Shown here: piece by piece, positions 1-6,001 of the stretch
How the letters are laid out: every line of letters starts with the position of its first letter
Position numbering within the stretch: position 1 is the stretch's first letter
Assembly (NCBI GenBank): GCA_030591195.1
Contig: JAUVBO010000179.1
Span: forward strand, 1-6,320
Origin: Pseudomonadota bacterium
GTDB lineage: Bacteria > Myxococcota > Polyangia > GCA-2747355 > JACKDQ01
DNA: 6,320 bases
Direction of reading: 5' to 3'
Position numbers and translations under genes: made by a program
The notes under the pieces: generated by a model
Told to the model about the DNA's origin: nothing
Database searches by the model: none
What the model saw: the letters and a program-made list of their open reading frames with translations, nothing else

Positions 1-894
1 ATCCCGGGCGCGGGCGTCGAGCTGACGCTGCTGCTGCCGTTGACCCTCTCGGTGATCCGCGCCTTGCTGGTACGGATCCGCGGCGAGCTCTACGCCTGCC
101 GGCTGGCGCGGATCGAGCGCTGTCTGCGGGTGCCCTGGTCGGAGGTCAAGGCGCTGGAGAACCGCGAGTACCTAGTCCACCAAGATCGCAACGTGGCGCT
201 GATCGACGCGGCGGAGATCCTCCAGCTCCCGCCGGAGATCGATCAGGGCGACGGCGAGCTGTCGGTGGTGCTGATCGGCGACGGCGAGCGGAGCTTCGGC
301 CTGGTGGTCGACTGCTTCCTCGGCGAGCACGATCTGGTGGTCCGACCGCTCGATCCGCGGCTGGGCCAGGTCCAGTGCGTCGCCACCGCGGCGATCGTCG
401 AGTCCGGCGAGCCGGTGCTGGTGCTCGACGTCGAGGACATGGTGGTGGCGATCGACGCGCGGCTCAGCGGCGCCCGGGTCGCGGCCCACGAGCTCTCCGC
501 CGAGGTCGACGAGGCGCGGGTGCTGGTGATCGACGACTCGGCCACCGTGCGCGAGCAGGAGCGCGAGCTGCTCGAGGGGCACGGCTTCGCCATCGACACC
601 GCCGAGGACGGGATGGACGGCTGGAGCGCGCTGACCCTCGGCCGCTACGAGGTGGTGATCACCGACATCGACATGCCGCGGATGAACGGGCTCGAGCTGA
701 TCCGCCGGATGCGGGCCTCCGAGCGTCACCGCCAGGTGCCGGTGATCGTCGTCTCCTACAAGGACCGCGACGAGGACCGCCAGGTGGCTCTCGCTGCTGG
801 CGCGACCCGCTACTTCACCAAGAGCGACCTTCACGACAGCTCGATCGTCGAGGCGGTCCGCGAGCTGATCGACAGCGGAGGGCCCGAGCGATGA
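1..894 (+). CDS. cheA: Hybrid CheA-type histidine kinase, WspE-like, C-terminal part (CheW-like + receiver domains), 5' truncated
   Basis: The reading frame is open from base 1, so the gene begins upstream; 297 C-terminal residues are visible. Residues 1-20 (window numbering) read like the end of a CheA ATPase domain, with the LPLTLSVIRALLV junction typical of CheA before its CheW-like (P5) domain, which spans about 21-150. A receiver domain follows at about 172-293: acidic pair D178-D179, phospho-acceptor D222 in TDIDMPRMNG, S252 and K274. The phosphotransfer (Hpt) and catalytic domains lie outside the window. CheA kinases autophosphorylate on histidine under control of receptors and CheW, then pass phosphate to receivers. 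The CheW+receiver tail, including VVSYKDR and ITDIDMPRMNG, closely resembles Pseudomonas WspE as I remember it. The fused receiver could act as a phosphate sink or regulate the kinase (inference). The stop overlaps the cheB start. An internal TTG at 40 is not a real start because coding continues upstream of it. Confidence 0.93.
   Translation: MPGAGVELTLLLPLTLSVIRALLVRIRGELYACRLARIERCLRVPWSEVKALENREYLVHQDRNVALIDAAEILQLPPEIDQGDGELSVVLIGDGERSFGLVVDCFLGEHDLVVRPLDPRLGQVQCVATAAIVESGEPVLVLDVEDMVVAIDARLSGARVAAHELSAEVDEARVLVIDDSATVREQERELLEGHGFAIDTAEDGMDGWSALTLGRYEVVITDIDMPRMNGLELIRRMRASERHRQVPVIVVSYKDRDEDRQVALAAGATRYFTKSDLHDSSIVEAVRELIDSGGPER
877..882 (+). promoter_or_regulatory. Shine-Dalgarno site for cheB (GGAGGG)
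   Basis: GGAGGG lies inside the end of the kinase gene, 8 bases before the ATG at 891 and 11 before the second ATG at 894. The spacing favours 891, which gives an ATGA stop/start overlap and probable translational coupling. The next junction has nearly the same leader (GGAGGGCC). Confidence 0.7.
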
Positions 895-1934
895 TGCGCG
901 TGGCGATCGTCAACGACCTGGGCCTCGCCGTCAGGGTCCTGACCGAGACCCTCGAGCTCGCGCCGGGCCGCTACCAGGTCGCGTGGGTCGCGGGCGACGG
1001 TCGCGAGGCGGTCGCGCGCTGCGCCGCCGACCCGCCGGACCTGATCCTGATGGACCTGGTGATGCCGGTGATGGACGGCGTGGAGGCCACGCGCCGGATC
1101 ATCGAGGGCGACCACCCGTGCCCGGTGCTGATCGTCACCGCGACGGTCGAGGGCCATGCCTCGATGGTCTTCGAGGCGATGGGATGGGGTGCCCTGGACG
1201 CGGTGGCGACGCCGGTCTTCAACGACCGGGCGGAGATCGATGGCGCCGAGGCGTTCCTCAAGAAGCTCGACACGGTCGGCAAGCTGCTGGCGGGCTCGGC
1301 CCGGGCGCGGCCGAGGGCGGCTCAGCCGCGGCGCTCCTCGAGCGCCTCGCCGCTGCTGGTCGCGATCGGCGCCTCGACCGGCGGGCCGCGGGCGCTGCGA
1401 GAGATCCTCTCGGGGTTGCCCGCCGACCTCGCCGCGCCAGTGATCCTGGTTCAACACATCGACGCTGGCTTCGTCGAGAACCTCGCCGGCTGGCTCGATC
1501 AGGACTCCCCGCTCGCTGTGCGGATCGCCAGCGCCGGCGCCCGTCCGGCGCCGGGTGAGGTCTTGCTGGCGGCCGGGCCGCGACACCTCGAGCTGACGGC
1601 TGCGGGGTTGCTGGCCTACCGCTCGGGTCCGTCGGACACGCCGTATCAGCCCTCGGTCGACATCTTCTTCTCGAGCGTCGCCCGCCACTGGCCGACGCCC
1701 TCGGTGGCGGTGCTGCTGACGGGCATGGGCGCCGACGGCGCCACGGGGCTGCTCGAGCTGCGCCGGGCAGGATGGCGGACCATCGCCCAGGACGAGGCGA
1801 CCTGCGCGGTCTTCGGCATGCCGAAGGCGGCGATCGAGCTCGGAGCGGTCGAGCGGGTGTTGCCTCTCGACCAGATTGGACGCGCGGTGCTCGACCGGCT
1901 GCGTGACCTCGTCGAACAGTGGAGGGCCGACTGA
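891..1934 (+). CDS. cheB: CheB receiver/protein-glutamate methylesterase, WspF-like
   Basis: This 347-residue protein has the normal two-domain CheB layout. An N-terminal receiver (about 3-125) carries phospho-acceptor D55 in LILMDLVMPVMDG; the usual acidic pair reads N8-D9, in the segment IVND that WspF also has. A basic, Ala/Ser/Pro-rich linker (about 139-153) leads to the methylesterase domain (about 155-345). Its catalytic triad is visible: S162 in GASTGGP, H189 in VQHI and D282 in GMGADGA. CheB removes methyl groups from receptor glutamates, and also deamidates glutamines, to reset signalling; phosphorylation by the kinase activates it. Receiver stretches such as FEAMGWGALDAV match WspF closely from memory. 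The likely client is the receptor encoded at 3144-5141. The start at 891 overlaps the kinase stop as ATGA and has a GGAGGG site 8 bases upstream; ATG 894 is a weaker alternative. No cheR is visible and it would be expected upstream. Confidence 0.96.
   Translation: MMRVAIVNDLGLAVRVLTETLELAPGRYQVAWVAGDGREAVARCAADPPDLILMDLVMPVMDGVEATRRIIEGDHPCPVLIVTATVEGHASMVFEAMGWGALDAVATPVFNDRAEIDGAEAFLKKLDTVGKLLAGSARARPRAAQPRRSSSASPLLVAIGASTGGPRALREILSGLPADLAAPVILVQHIDAGFVENLAGWLDQDSPLAVRIASAGARPAPGEVLLAAGPRHLELTAAGLLAYRSGPSDTPYQPSVDIFFSSVARHWPTPSVAVLLTGMGADGATGLLELRRAGWRTIAQDEATCAVFGMPKAAIELGAVERVLPLDQIGRAVLDRLRDLVEQWRAD
1921..1926 (+). promoter_or_regulatory. Shine-Dalgarno site for the receiver-phosphatase gene (GGAGGG)
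   Basis: GGAGGG lies within the last codons of cheB, 7 bases before the ATG at 1934. It favours that start over the GTG at 1919, which overlaps the site itself, and over the ATG at 1976, which has only a weak GGTGAG upstream. Confidence 0.7.
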
Positions 1935-3133
1935 TGCTCGCCTGTGAAGATCCCGGACGCGGCGCTGGTGAGCCGATGAAGACCATCGTGCTGCTGGTCG
2001 ATGACCAGCAGATCATCGCCGAGGCCGTGAGCCAGATGTTCGCCGGCGAGGCGGACATCGAGCTGCACCACTGCGGCGACCCGACCCGGGCGATCGACAC
2101 CGCGCTCGAGGTGCGGCCGACGGTGATCCTCCAGGACCTGGTGATGCCGGAGATCGACGGGCTGACCCTGGTCCGCTTCTTTCGCGCCCACCCCGAGACG
2201 CGCGAGATCCCGCTGATCGTGCTCTCGACCAAGGAGGAGCCGACGGTCAAGGCCGAGGCGTTCACGGTCGGCGCTAACGACTACGTCGTCAAGCTGCCCG
2301 ACAAGCTCGAGCTCTGCGCGCGGGTTCGCTACCACTCCCGCGGCTACGTCGCGCTCAAGCAACGCAACGCAGCCTTCTCGGCGCTGGCCAAGGAGCTCGC
2401 CGAGGCGGCGGCCTACGTTCGCTCGCTGCTGCCGCTCGAGCAGGACGAGGGGCCACCGGTTCGCTGGCGTTACATCCCCTCGGCCCAGCTCGGAGGAGAC
2501 GTCTTCGGCTACCACTGGATCGACGAGGAGCACTTCGCCGCCTACCTCTTCGACGTCTGTGGCCACGGGGTCGGGGCCTCGTTGCTTGGCGTCTCGCTGC
2601 TCAACCTGATGCGATCGCCCTCGCTGCAGCGGGAGACCGACCTGCTCGATCCAGCCGCCGTGCTGACGATGCTCAACCGGGTCTTCCCGATGGAGAGCAA
2701 CAACAACATGTTCTTCTCCGGCTGGTACGGGGTGATGCAGCGCCGCCAGCGGGTGCTGCGCTTCGCCAGCGGTGGCCATCCGCCGGCGGCGCTGGTCCAC
2801 GGCGTCGACCGCGAGACCGCGACGCTCGAGCGCCTGATCAGCCCCGGTGGATTCCTGATCGGCGCGATGCCCGACTCGCGCTACGATAACATCGAGGTCT
2901 CCCTCGCGCCCCAGGCGTCGCTGTTCGTCTTCAGCGACGGCGTCTACGAGGTGACGCGGGCCGACAGCGGCGAGATGTGGCAGCTCGACGACTGGCTCGC
3001 GGCCCTCGTCGCCAATGCCCGGGAGGCGGAGGTCGACCTCGACGCGCTGGTCGAGCTGGTGCGGCGGACCCAGGGGCGTGAGGGCTTCGACGACGACTTC
3101 TCCCTTTTTCAGGTGGACCTTTCGCGAGAGTGA
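1934..3133 (+). CDS. Response regulator with WspR-type receiver fused to a SpoIIE/PP2C-family Ser/Thr phosphatase
   Basis: The product has 399 residues. The receiver (about 16-135) has the D23-D24 acidic pair, phospho-acceptor D68 in ILQDLVMPEIDG, S98 and K120. Its stretches LSTKEEPTVK, GANDYVVKLPD and RYHSR are the same signatures I recall from Pseudomonas WspR. WspR continues into a GGDEF diguanylate cyclase; this protein instead has a short helical linker (about 136-172) and a SpoIIE-type PP2C domain (about 173-398). Acidic metal-site motifs are present: GGD (D189), FDVCGHG (D207), FSDG (D335) and FDDDF (D386-D388), so it looks catalytically intact. Such phosphatases usually dephosphorylate anti-anti-sigma (STAS) proteins; HsbR of Pseudomonas is a receiver-PP2C example that also carries a kinase domain, absent here. 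The substrate is not in the window. The TGATG overlap with cheB and the GGAGGG site support start 1934; ATG 1976 would remove 14 residues before the receiver. Confidence 0.93.
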   Translation: MLACEDPGRGAGEPMKTIVLLVDDQQIIAEAVSQMFAGEADIELHHCGDPTRAIDTALEVRPTVILQDLVMPEIDGLTLVRFFRAHPETREIPLIVLSTKEEPTVKAEAFTVGANDYVVKLPDKLELCARVRYHSRGYVALKQRNAAFSALAKELAEAAAYVRSLLPLEQDEGPPVRWRYIPSAQLGGDVFGYHWIDEEHFAAYLFDVCGHGVGASLLGVSLLNLMRSPSLQRETDLLDPAAVLTMLNRVFPMESNNNMFFSGWYGVMQRRQRVLRFASGGHPPAALVHGVDRETATLERLISPGGFLIGAMPDSRYDNIEVSLAPQASLFVFSDGVYEVTRADSGEMWQLDDWLAALVANAREAEVDLDALVELVRRTQGREGFDDDFSLFQVDLSRE

Positions 3134-3143
3134 GCCGAGGAAG

Positions 3144-5141
3144 ATGGCTGACGGTAAGATCCCATACTGGCGCACGATCCGTGGCGCGATCCTCTGGCGC
3201 ATCGGGTTGTTGGTGACGCTGGTCTTCTTTGGCGTCACCGGGCTCTATCTCCACGACCGCTACACCACGCTGCGCGAGGGGATCGCGCAGATCGTCCTCA
3301 ACGGCGCCAGGCTCGCCGCCCAGCCGATCGACGCTGCCAACGACGAGGCCATCGACCTGGCGCGGACCAGCGCGCTGCTGCAGGCCAACGGGCTGTTCGG
3401 GCTGCGCGCCCGCTCGCTGACCCACCTGCGTGGCTCGCTCGAGGCTTCGCCCGAGCTGCTGGCGACGTTCTTGATCTACGAGCGCGATGCCGACGGCAAG
3501 GACGGCGCGAGCCAGCAGCAGGCGGGGACCGACGCCGGCGGGCGGTTCACGCCACTCTGGCGCCGGACGGGCGCGGGGGTGCGCCTCGCCTCGGCGGCGA
3601 GCAAGGACCCGGAGGTCGAGCGGTGCCGGGTCAGCGCCCCTGGCAAGTCGACCGAGGCGAGCCGCCATTGCTTCGGCGAGCCACGCCGCGACGCCGAGGG
3701 ACGACTGGTGGCCGACATCCTCCATCCGGTCTACGGCCAGGGCGGCCAGCTCCTCGGAGCCGCCGGGGTCACCCGCCGGCTCGACCGGCTCGGCGCCGCA
3801 CTGAAGCAGGCGTTGCCCTCTCCGGGGGCGGAGCTGTTGCTGGTAAGCCGTCGCGGGCAGGTGATCGCCAGCACCCGCGACGCATCCCTCGCGGGCAAGC
3901 CGCTGGCTCGCGTCGCCGGGGGCTCCGCCTTTGGCGCGATGGCCACCGGGAAGGTCAAGACCGTCGAGGGCCGAGACGGTCACGGCTACATCGTCGCCGT
4001 GGCTCCGATCTCCCGGGGAGGCTGGCGGCTCTACCTCCGGGTGCCCGAGGCGGGGCTGCTGCGACCGGTGATCAGCGCCGTGCTGCGCAGCGGGCTGATT
4101 ACCCTCGCTGGTGTGCTGGTGCTGTTCTGGGTCCTGCTGCGCACTGCGCGCAACATCACCGCGCCGATCGAGGCTGCGGCGGCCTCGGCCCAGGCCATCG
4201 CCCGCGGCGATCTCACCGCCGAGGTCACCGTTAGCGCCCGCAACGAGACCGGCCAGCTGCTCGAGGCGATCCGCACCATGTCGGGTAACCTCGGCGATCT
4301 CGTGCGCCAGACCCAGGAGCTGACGGCTCAGGTAAACAGCTCCACGGTCCAGATCCTCGCCTCGGCCACCGAGCTCGAGGGGAACACCGAGACCCAGGCT
4401 GGCTTGGCGCGGGCGGTGGAGGGCACCGCCGAGGAGATCGCCGGCACGGCGAAGGAGCTGTCGGGCACGATGAACGAGATCGCGCGGACCGCCGAGCGGA
4501 CCCGCACCGCGGCGACGAGCAGCGTCTCCGATCTCGAGGGGATGGTCCGCGGCATCGAGCGGATGAAGGGGATCACCGAGCGCTTCGTCAGCCAGATGCG
4601 CGAGCTTGGCCAGCGGGCTCGCACCACCGATTCGATCATCGTCACCTTCACCAAGATCGCCGACCAGATCAACCTGCTGTCTCTCAACGCCGCGCTCGAG
4701 GCGGAGAAGGCCGGTGAGGCGGGGCGGGGCTTCGCGGTGGTGTCCCGGGAGATCCGGCGTCTCGCCGACCAGTCGGCCAACGCGATCCTCGAGATCGAGG
4801 CCGTGCTCGGCGGCTTCTCGACCTCGTTTGCCGAGGGCGTCGAGCAGCTCGAGCAGCTCGCCGCCGAGGTGCGCAGCTCGGCCAAGGAGATCGAGACCGT
4901 CGGTACGCGGCAGTCGACGATCATCGACCAGGTGCGCCAGCTCTCCCCCCGGGTCGACGCGATCAACGAAGGTATGGGCCAGCAGCTCGAGCGCACCAGT
5001 CGCATCTCCGCGGCGATCGGCGAGCTGAGCGATGGGGCCGAGCGGGTCGACCGTTCGCTGAAGGACTTCCGCAGCTCCACCGCCTCGCTCAATGACGTGG
5101 CCCAGCGGCTCGCGGGCCGGATCTCGCAGTTCAAGGTTTGA
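3144..5141 (+). CDS. Methyl-accepting chemotaxis receptor with probable double-Cache periplasmic sensor and WspA-like signalling tip
   Basis: This 665-residue receptor has a membrane helix near 20-36, a periplasmic region of about 275 residues (38-312), a second membrane helix near 317-332, a HAMP domain (about 333-386) and a cytoplasmic coiled coil with the MCP hairpin tip (about 500-550; core LNAALEAEKAGEAGRGFAVV at 514-533). The sensor looks like double Cache: 191-216 (HPVYGQGGQLLGAAGV) resembles the end of the first lobe, and ELLLVSRRGQVIAST (from 230) to about 305 resembles the second. The tip motifs LSLNAALEAEKAGE and EIRRLADQ and the C-terminal half (INEGM, ending SQFKV) resemble WspA as remembered; WspA's sensor is a different, helical type. 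Acidic pairs such as E430-E431 could be methylation sites. No CheR-tethering pentapeptide is seen at the C-terminus. The ATG at 3144 follows GAGGAAG and precedes the first membrane helix. The gene starts 10 bases after the phosphatase gene, so it is probably co-transcribed. Confidence 0.94.
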   Translation: MADGKIPYWRTIRGAILWRIGLLVTLVFFGVTGLYLHDRYTTLREGIAQIVLNGARLAAQPIDAANDEAIDLARTSALLQANGLFGLRARSLTHLRGSLEASPELLATFLIYERDADGKDGASQQQAGTDAGGRFTPLWRRTGAGVRLASAASKDPEVERCRVSAPGKSTEASRHCFGEPRRDAEGRLVADILHPVYGQGGQLLGAAGVTRRLDRLGAALKQALPSPGAELLLVSRRGQVIASTRDASLAGKPLARVAGGSAFGAMATGKVKTVEGRDGHGYIVAVAPISRGGWRLYLRVPEAGLLRPVISAVLRSGLITLAGVLVLFWVLLRTARNITAPIEAAAASAQAIARGDLTAEVTVSARNETGQLLEAIRTMSGNLGDLVRQTQELTAQVNSSTVQILASATELEGNTETQAGLARAVEGTAEEIAGTAKELSGTMNEIARTAERTRTAATSSVSDLEGMVRGIERMKGITERFVSQMRELGQRARTTDSIIVTFTKIADQINLLSLNAALEAEKAGEAGRGFAVVSREIRRLADQSANAILEIEAVLGGFSTSFAEGVEQLEQLAAEVRSSAKEIETVGTRQSTIIDQVRQLSPRVDAINEGMGQQLERTSRISAAIGELSDGAERVDRSLKDFRSSTASLNDVAQRLAGRISQFKV

Positions 5142-5178
5142 GCCCGCACCGCCTTCCCGGCAGACGACGGTTGAGCTC

Positions 5179-5204
5179 CCGGGGATCGAGCCGTAGATCC
5201 CCGG
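5179..5204 (+). terminator. Perfect 9-bp inverted repeat, possible terminator hairpin
   Basis: Arms CCGGGGATC (5179-5187) and GATCCCCGG (5196-5204) are exact reverse complements around an 8-base loop (GAGCCGTA). The hairpin begins 37 bases after the receptor stop, a usual terminator position, and is GC-rich. No T-run follows, so it is not a classical intrinsic terminator. It could end transcription with Rho, protect the 3' end, or be a protein-binding palindrome. Confidence 0.5.
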
Positions 5205-5213
5205 CGTAGATCC
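5192..5213 (+). repeat. Short tandem direct repeat CGTAGATCC (two copies, 13-base period)
   Basis: CGTAGATCC occurs at 5192-5200 and again at 5205-5213. The first copy includes the loop end and right arm of the inverted repeat. The second copy, continuing as GATCCTC (5209-5215), could pair with the left arm GGGGATC (5181-5187) through one G-U pair, giving an alternative hairpin. Confidence 0.5.
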
Positions 5214-5235
5214 TCGCCCCGCCCGCTGATTGGGA

Positions 5236-5263
5236 TTGACTTCCCGGCCAGGCGCGTGATACC
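5236..5263 (+). promoter_or_regulatory. Weak sigma70-like promoter candidate upstream of tssB
   Basis: TTGACT (5236-5241) matches five of six bases of the -35 consensus. GATACC (5258-5263), 16 bases downstream, matches only three of six of the -10. It sits at the edge of the AT-richer stretch of the gap. A second weak candidate is TTGGAA (5281-5286) with TAGATC (5305-5310) at 18-base spacing. Either would give a leader of about 140-190 bases before tssB. Confidence 0.22.
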
Positions 5264-5444
5264 AAACACCCGCTATTCCTTTGGAACTATTGATCATGCA
5301 GGGCTAGATCTGGGCGTCGTTGAGGCATCGGAGGGGCTAAGCAGTGCCTCTCGCGCCGCGCACTTCATCGGACGCCAGGACAGAACGCGCGAGCCGCCTT
5401 GCTGGACCGATAAATCCCAGATGCGGCAAAGGCCGAGGAAGACC

Positions 5445-5449
5445 GAGGG
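5445..5449 (+). promoter_or_regulatory. Shine-Dalgarno site for tssB (GAGGG)
   Basis: GAGGG lies 6 bases before the ATG at 5456 and supports that start over the internal ATG at 5495, which would cut into the conserved N-terminal strand and has no good site upstream. Confidence 0.6.
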
Positions 5450-5455
5450 ACACGG

Positions 5456-5989
5456 ATGGCGATTCAAGACGAAATACCGAAATCGCGACTGACGATGCGG
5501 TACAAGACGGAGATCGAGGGCCAGGCGGAGGACATCTCCCTGCCGATGCGGCTGGCGGTTCTCGGCGACTTCTCCAAGGGGACCTCGAAGGACAGCAAGG
5601 TGGACCTCGACGAGCGCCGGGTGCGCAACCTCGACGGCACCAACACCGACGCCGTGATGAAGGACATGGGGGTCAAGCTGTCGATGGCGGTCGAGAACAA
5701 GATCGACGGCGAGGGCGACGATATGCAGGTCGATCTGCCGATCGACAGCATGAAGGCGTTCTCGCCCGACGAGATCGCCCAGCACGTGCCGAAGCTTCGT
5801 GGGCTGTTGACGCTCAAGACCCTGGTCGAGGAGGCGGTCTCGAACGTCGACAATCGCAAGGAGTTCCGCAAGCTGCTCGCCCAGCTGATGGCGAATCCCG
5901 AGGCGCTGGAAAAGATGATCGGCGAGCTCAAGGGCTTCGAGAGCTTTAAGGTTCCCACCGCCAAGCCAGCCGAAGGCGCTGACGCGTAA
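5456..5989 (+). CDS. tssB: Type VI secretion system contractile sheath small subunit TssB (VipA/ImpB)
   Basis: At 177 residues this is the usual size for TssB. The N-terminal part has the family pattern: a short polar lead (KSRLTMRYKTEIEG), then LPMRLAVLGDFSKG (about 29-42), a DLDERRVRNLDGTNTDAVM stretch matching the VipA segment before 'AVM', and helical C-terminal sequence (about 104-165; PKLRGLLTLKTLVEEAV, MANPEALEKMIGEL). TssB and TssC interlock to form the cytoplasmic sheath around the Hcp tube; sheath contraction fires the spike and ClpV then recycles it. It is followed after 12 bases by tssC, the standard order. Codon use is like that of the upstream genes, with no sign of recent transfer. 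It is separated from the chemosensory operon by 314 bases and probably has its own promoter. Confidence 0.95.
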   Translation: MAIQDEIPKSRLTMRYKTEIEGQAEDISLPMRLAVLGDFSKGTSKDSKVDLDERRVRNLDGTNTDAVMKDMGVKLSMAVENKIDGEGDDMQVDLPIDSMKAFSPDEIAQHVPKLRGLLTLKTLVEEAVSNVDNRKEFRKLLAQLMANPEALEKMIGELKGFESFKVPTAKPAEGADA

Positions 5990-5994
5990 AGGAG
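5989..5994 (+). promoter_or_regulatory. Shine-Dalgarno site for tssC (AAGGAG)
   Basis: AAGGAG overlaps the last base of the tssB stop codon and lies 7 bases before the ATG at 6002. It is the best Shine-Dalgarno match in the window, in keeping with strong production of a sheath protein. Confidence 0.75.
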
Positions 5995-6001
5995 CGGAAA
6001 A

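Larger units (their letters stand above)
5142..5455 (+). other. Intergenic region between the chemosensory operon and the T6SS genes
   Basis: This is the only gap above 300 bases. It contains a GC-rich inverted repeat near the receptor gene, a short overlapping direct repeat, then a locally AT-richer stretch (about 5257-5300), and finally the tssB leader with a GAGGG Shine-Dalgarno site. No RNA gene, tRNA or convincing small protein was recognised. A 78-codon frame at 5256-5492 runs through it and overlaps tssB out of frame; it shows no recognisable domain and was not annotated. The region most plausibly holds the end of one transcription unit and the promoter of the next. Confidence 0.7.

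Noticed and set aside
375..890. Upstream extension of the cheB frame inside the kinase gene
   Set aside because: The translation is low-complexity Arg/Gly-rich and overlaps conserved CheW-like and receiver coding; the CheB receiver begins at 891.
891..899. N8-D9 in place of the usual DD pair in the CheB receiver as a sign of inactivity
   Set aside because: I recall the same IVND segment in WspF, and the phospho-acceptor D55 and the esterase triad are all present, so this is a family trait rather than a defect.
2931..5297. A 788-codon open frame on the minus strand, and other long minus-strand frames (e.g. 1646-3238, 831-1688, 5294-6289)
   Set aside because: They lie opposite well-recognised genes, their translations are rich in Arg, Gly, Ala, Asp and His with no domain pattern, and such frames are expected opposite high-GC coding sequence.
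5283..5299. Possible sigma-54 promoter (TGGAAC ... ATGCA) before tssB
   Set aside because: The GG and GC elements are separated by 13 bases instead of the required 10, and the -24 element is incomplete.
5432..5442. 11-base match (GCCGAGGAAGA) to the leader of the receptor gene at 3134-3144
   Set aside because: It is a purine-rich ribosome-site-like string; in the tssB leader it sits too far upstream to act as the site, and an 11-base match in GC-rich leaders may be chance.
5256..5492. 78-codon + strand frame in the gap before tssB
   Set aside because: It overlaps tssB out of frame, has no convincing ribosome site, spans the likely promoter region, and its translation shows no recognisable motif.
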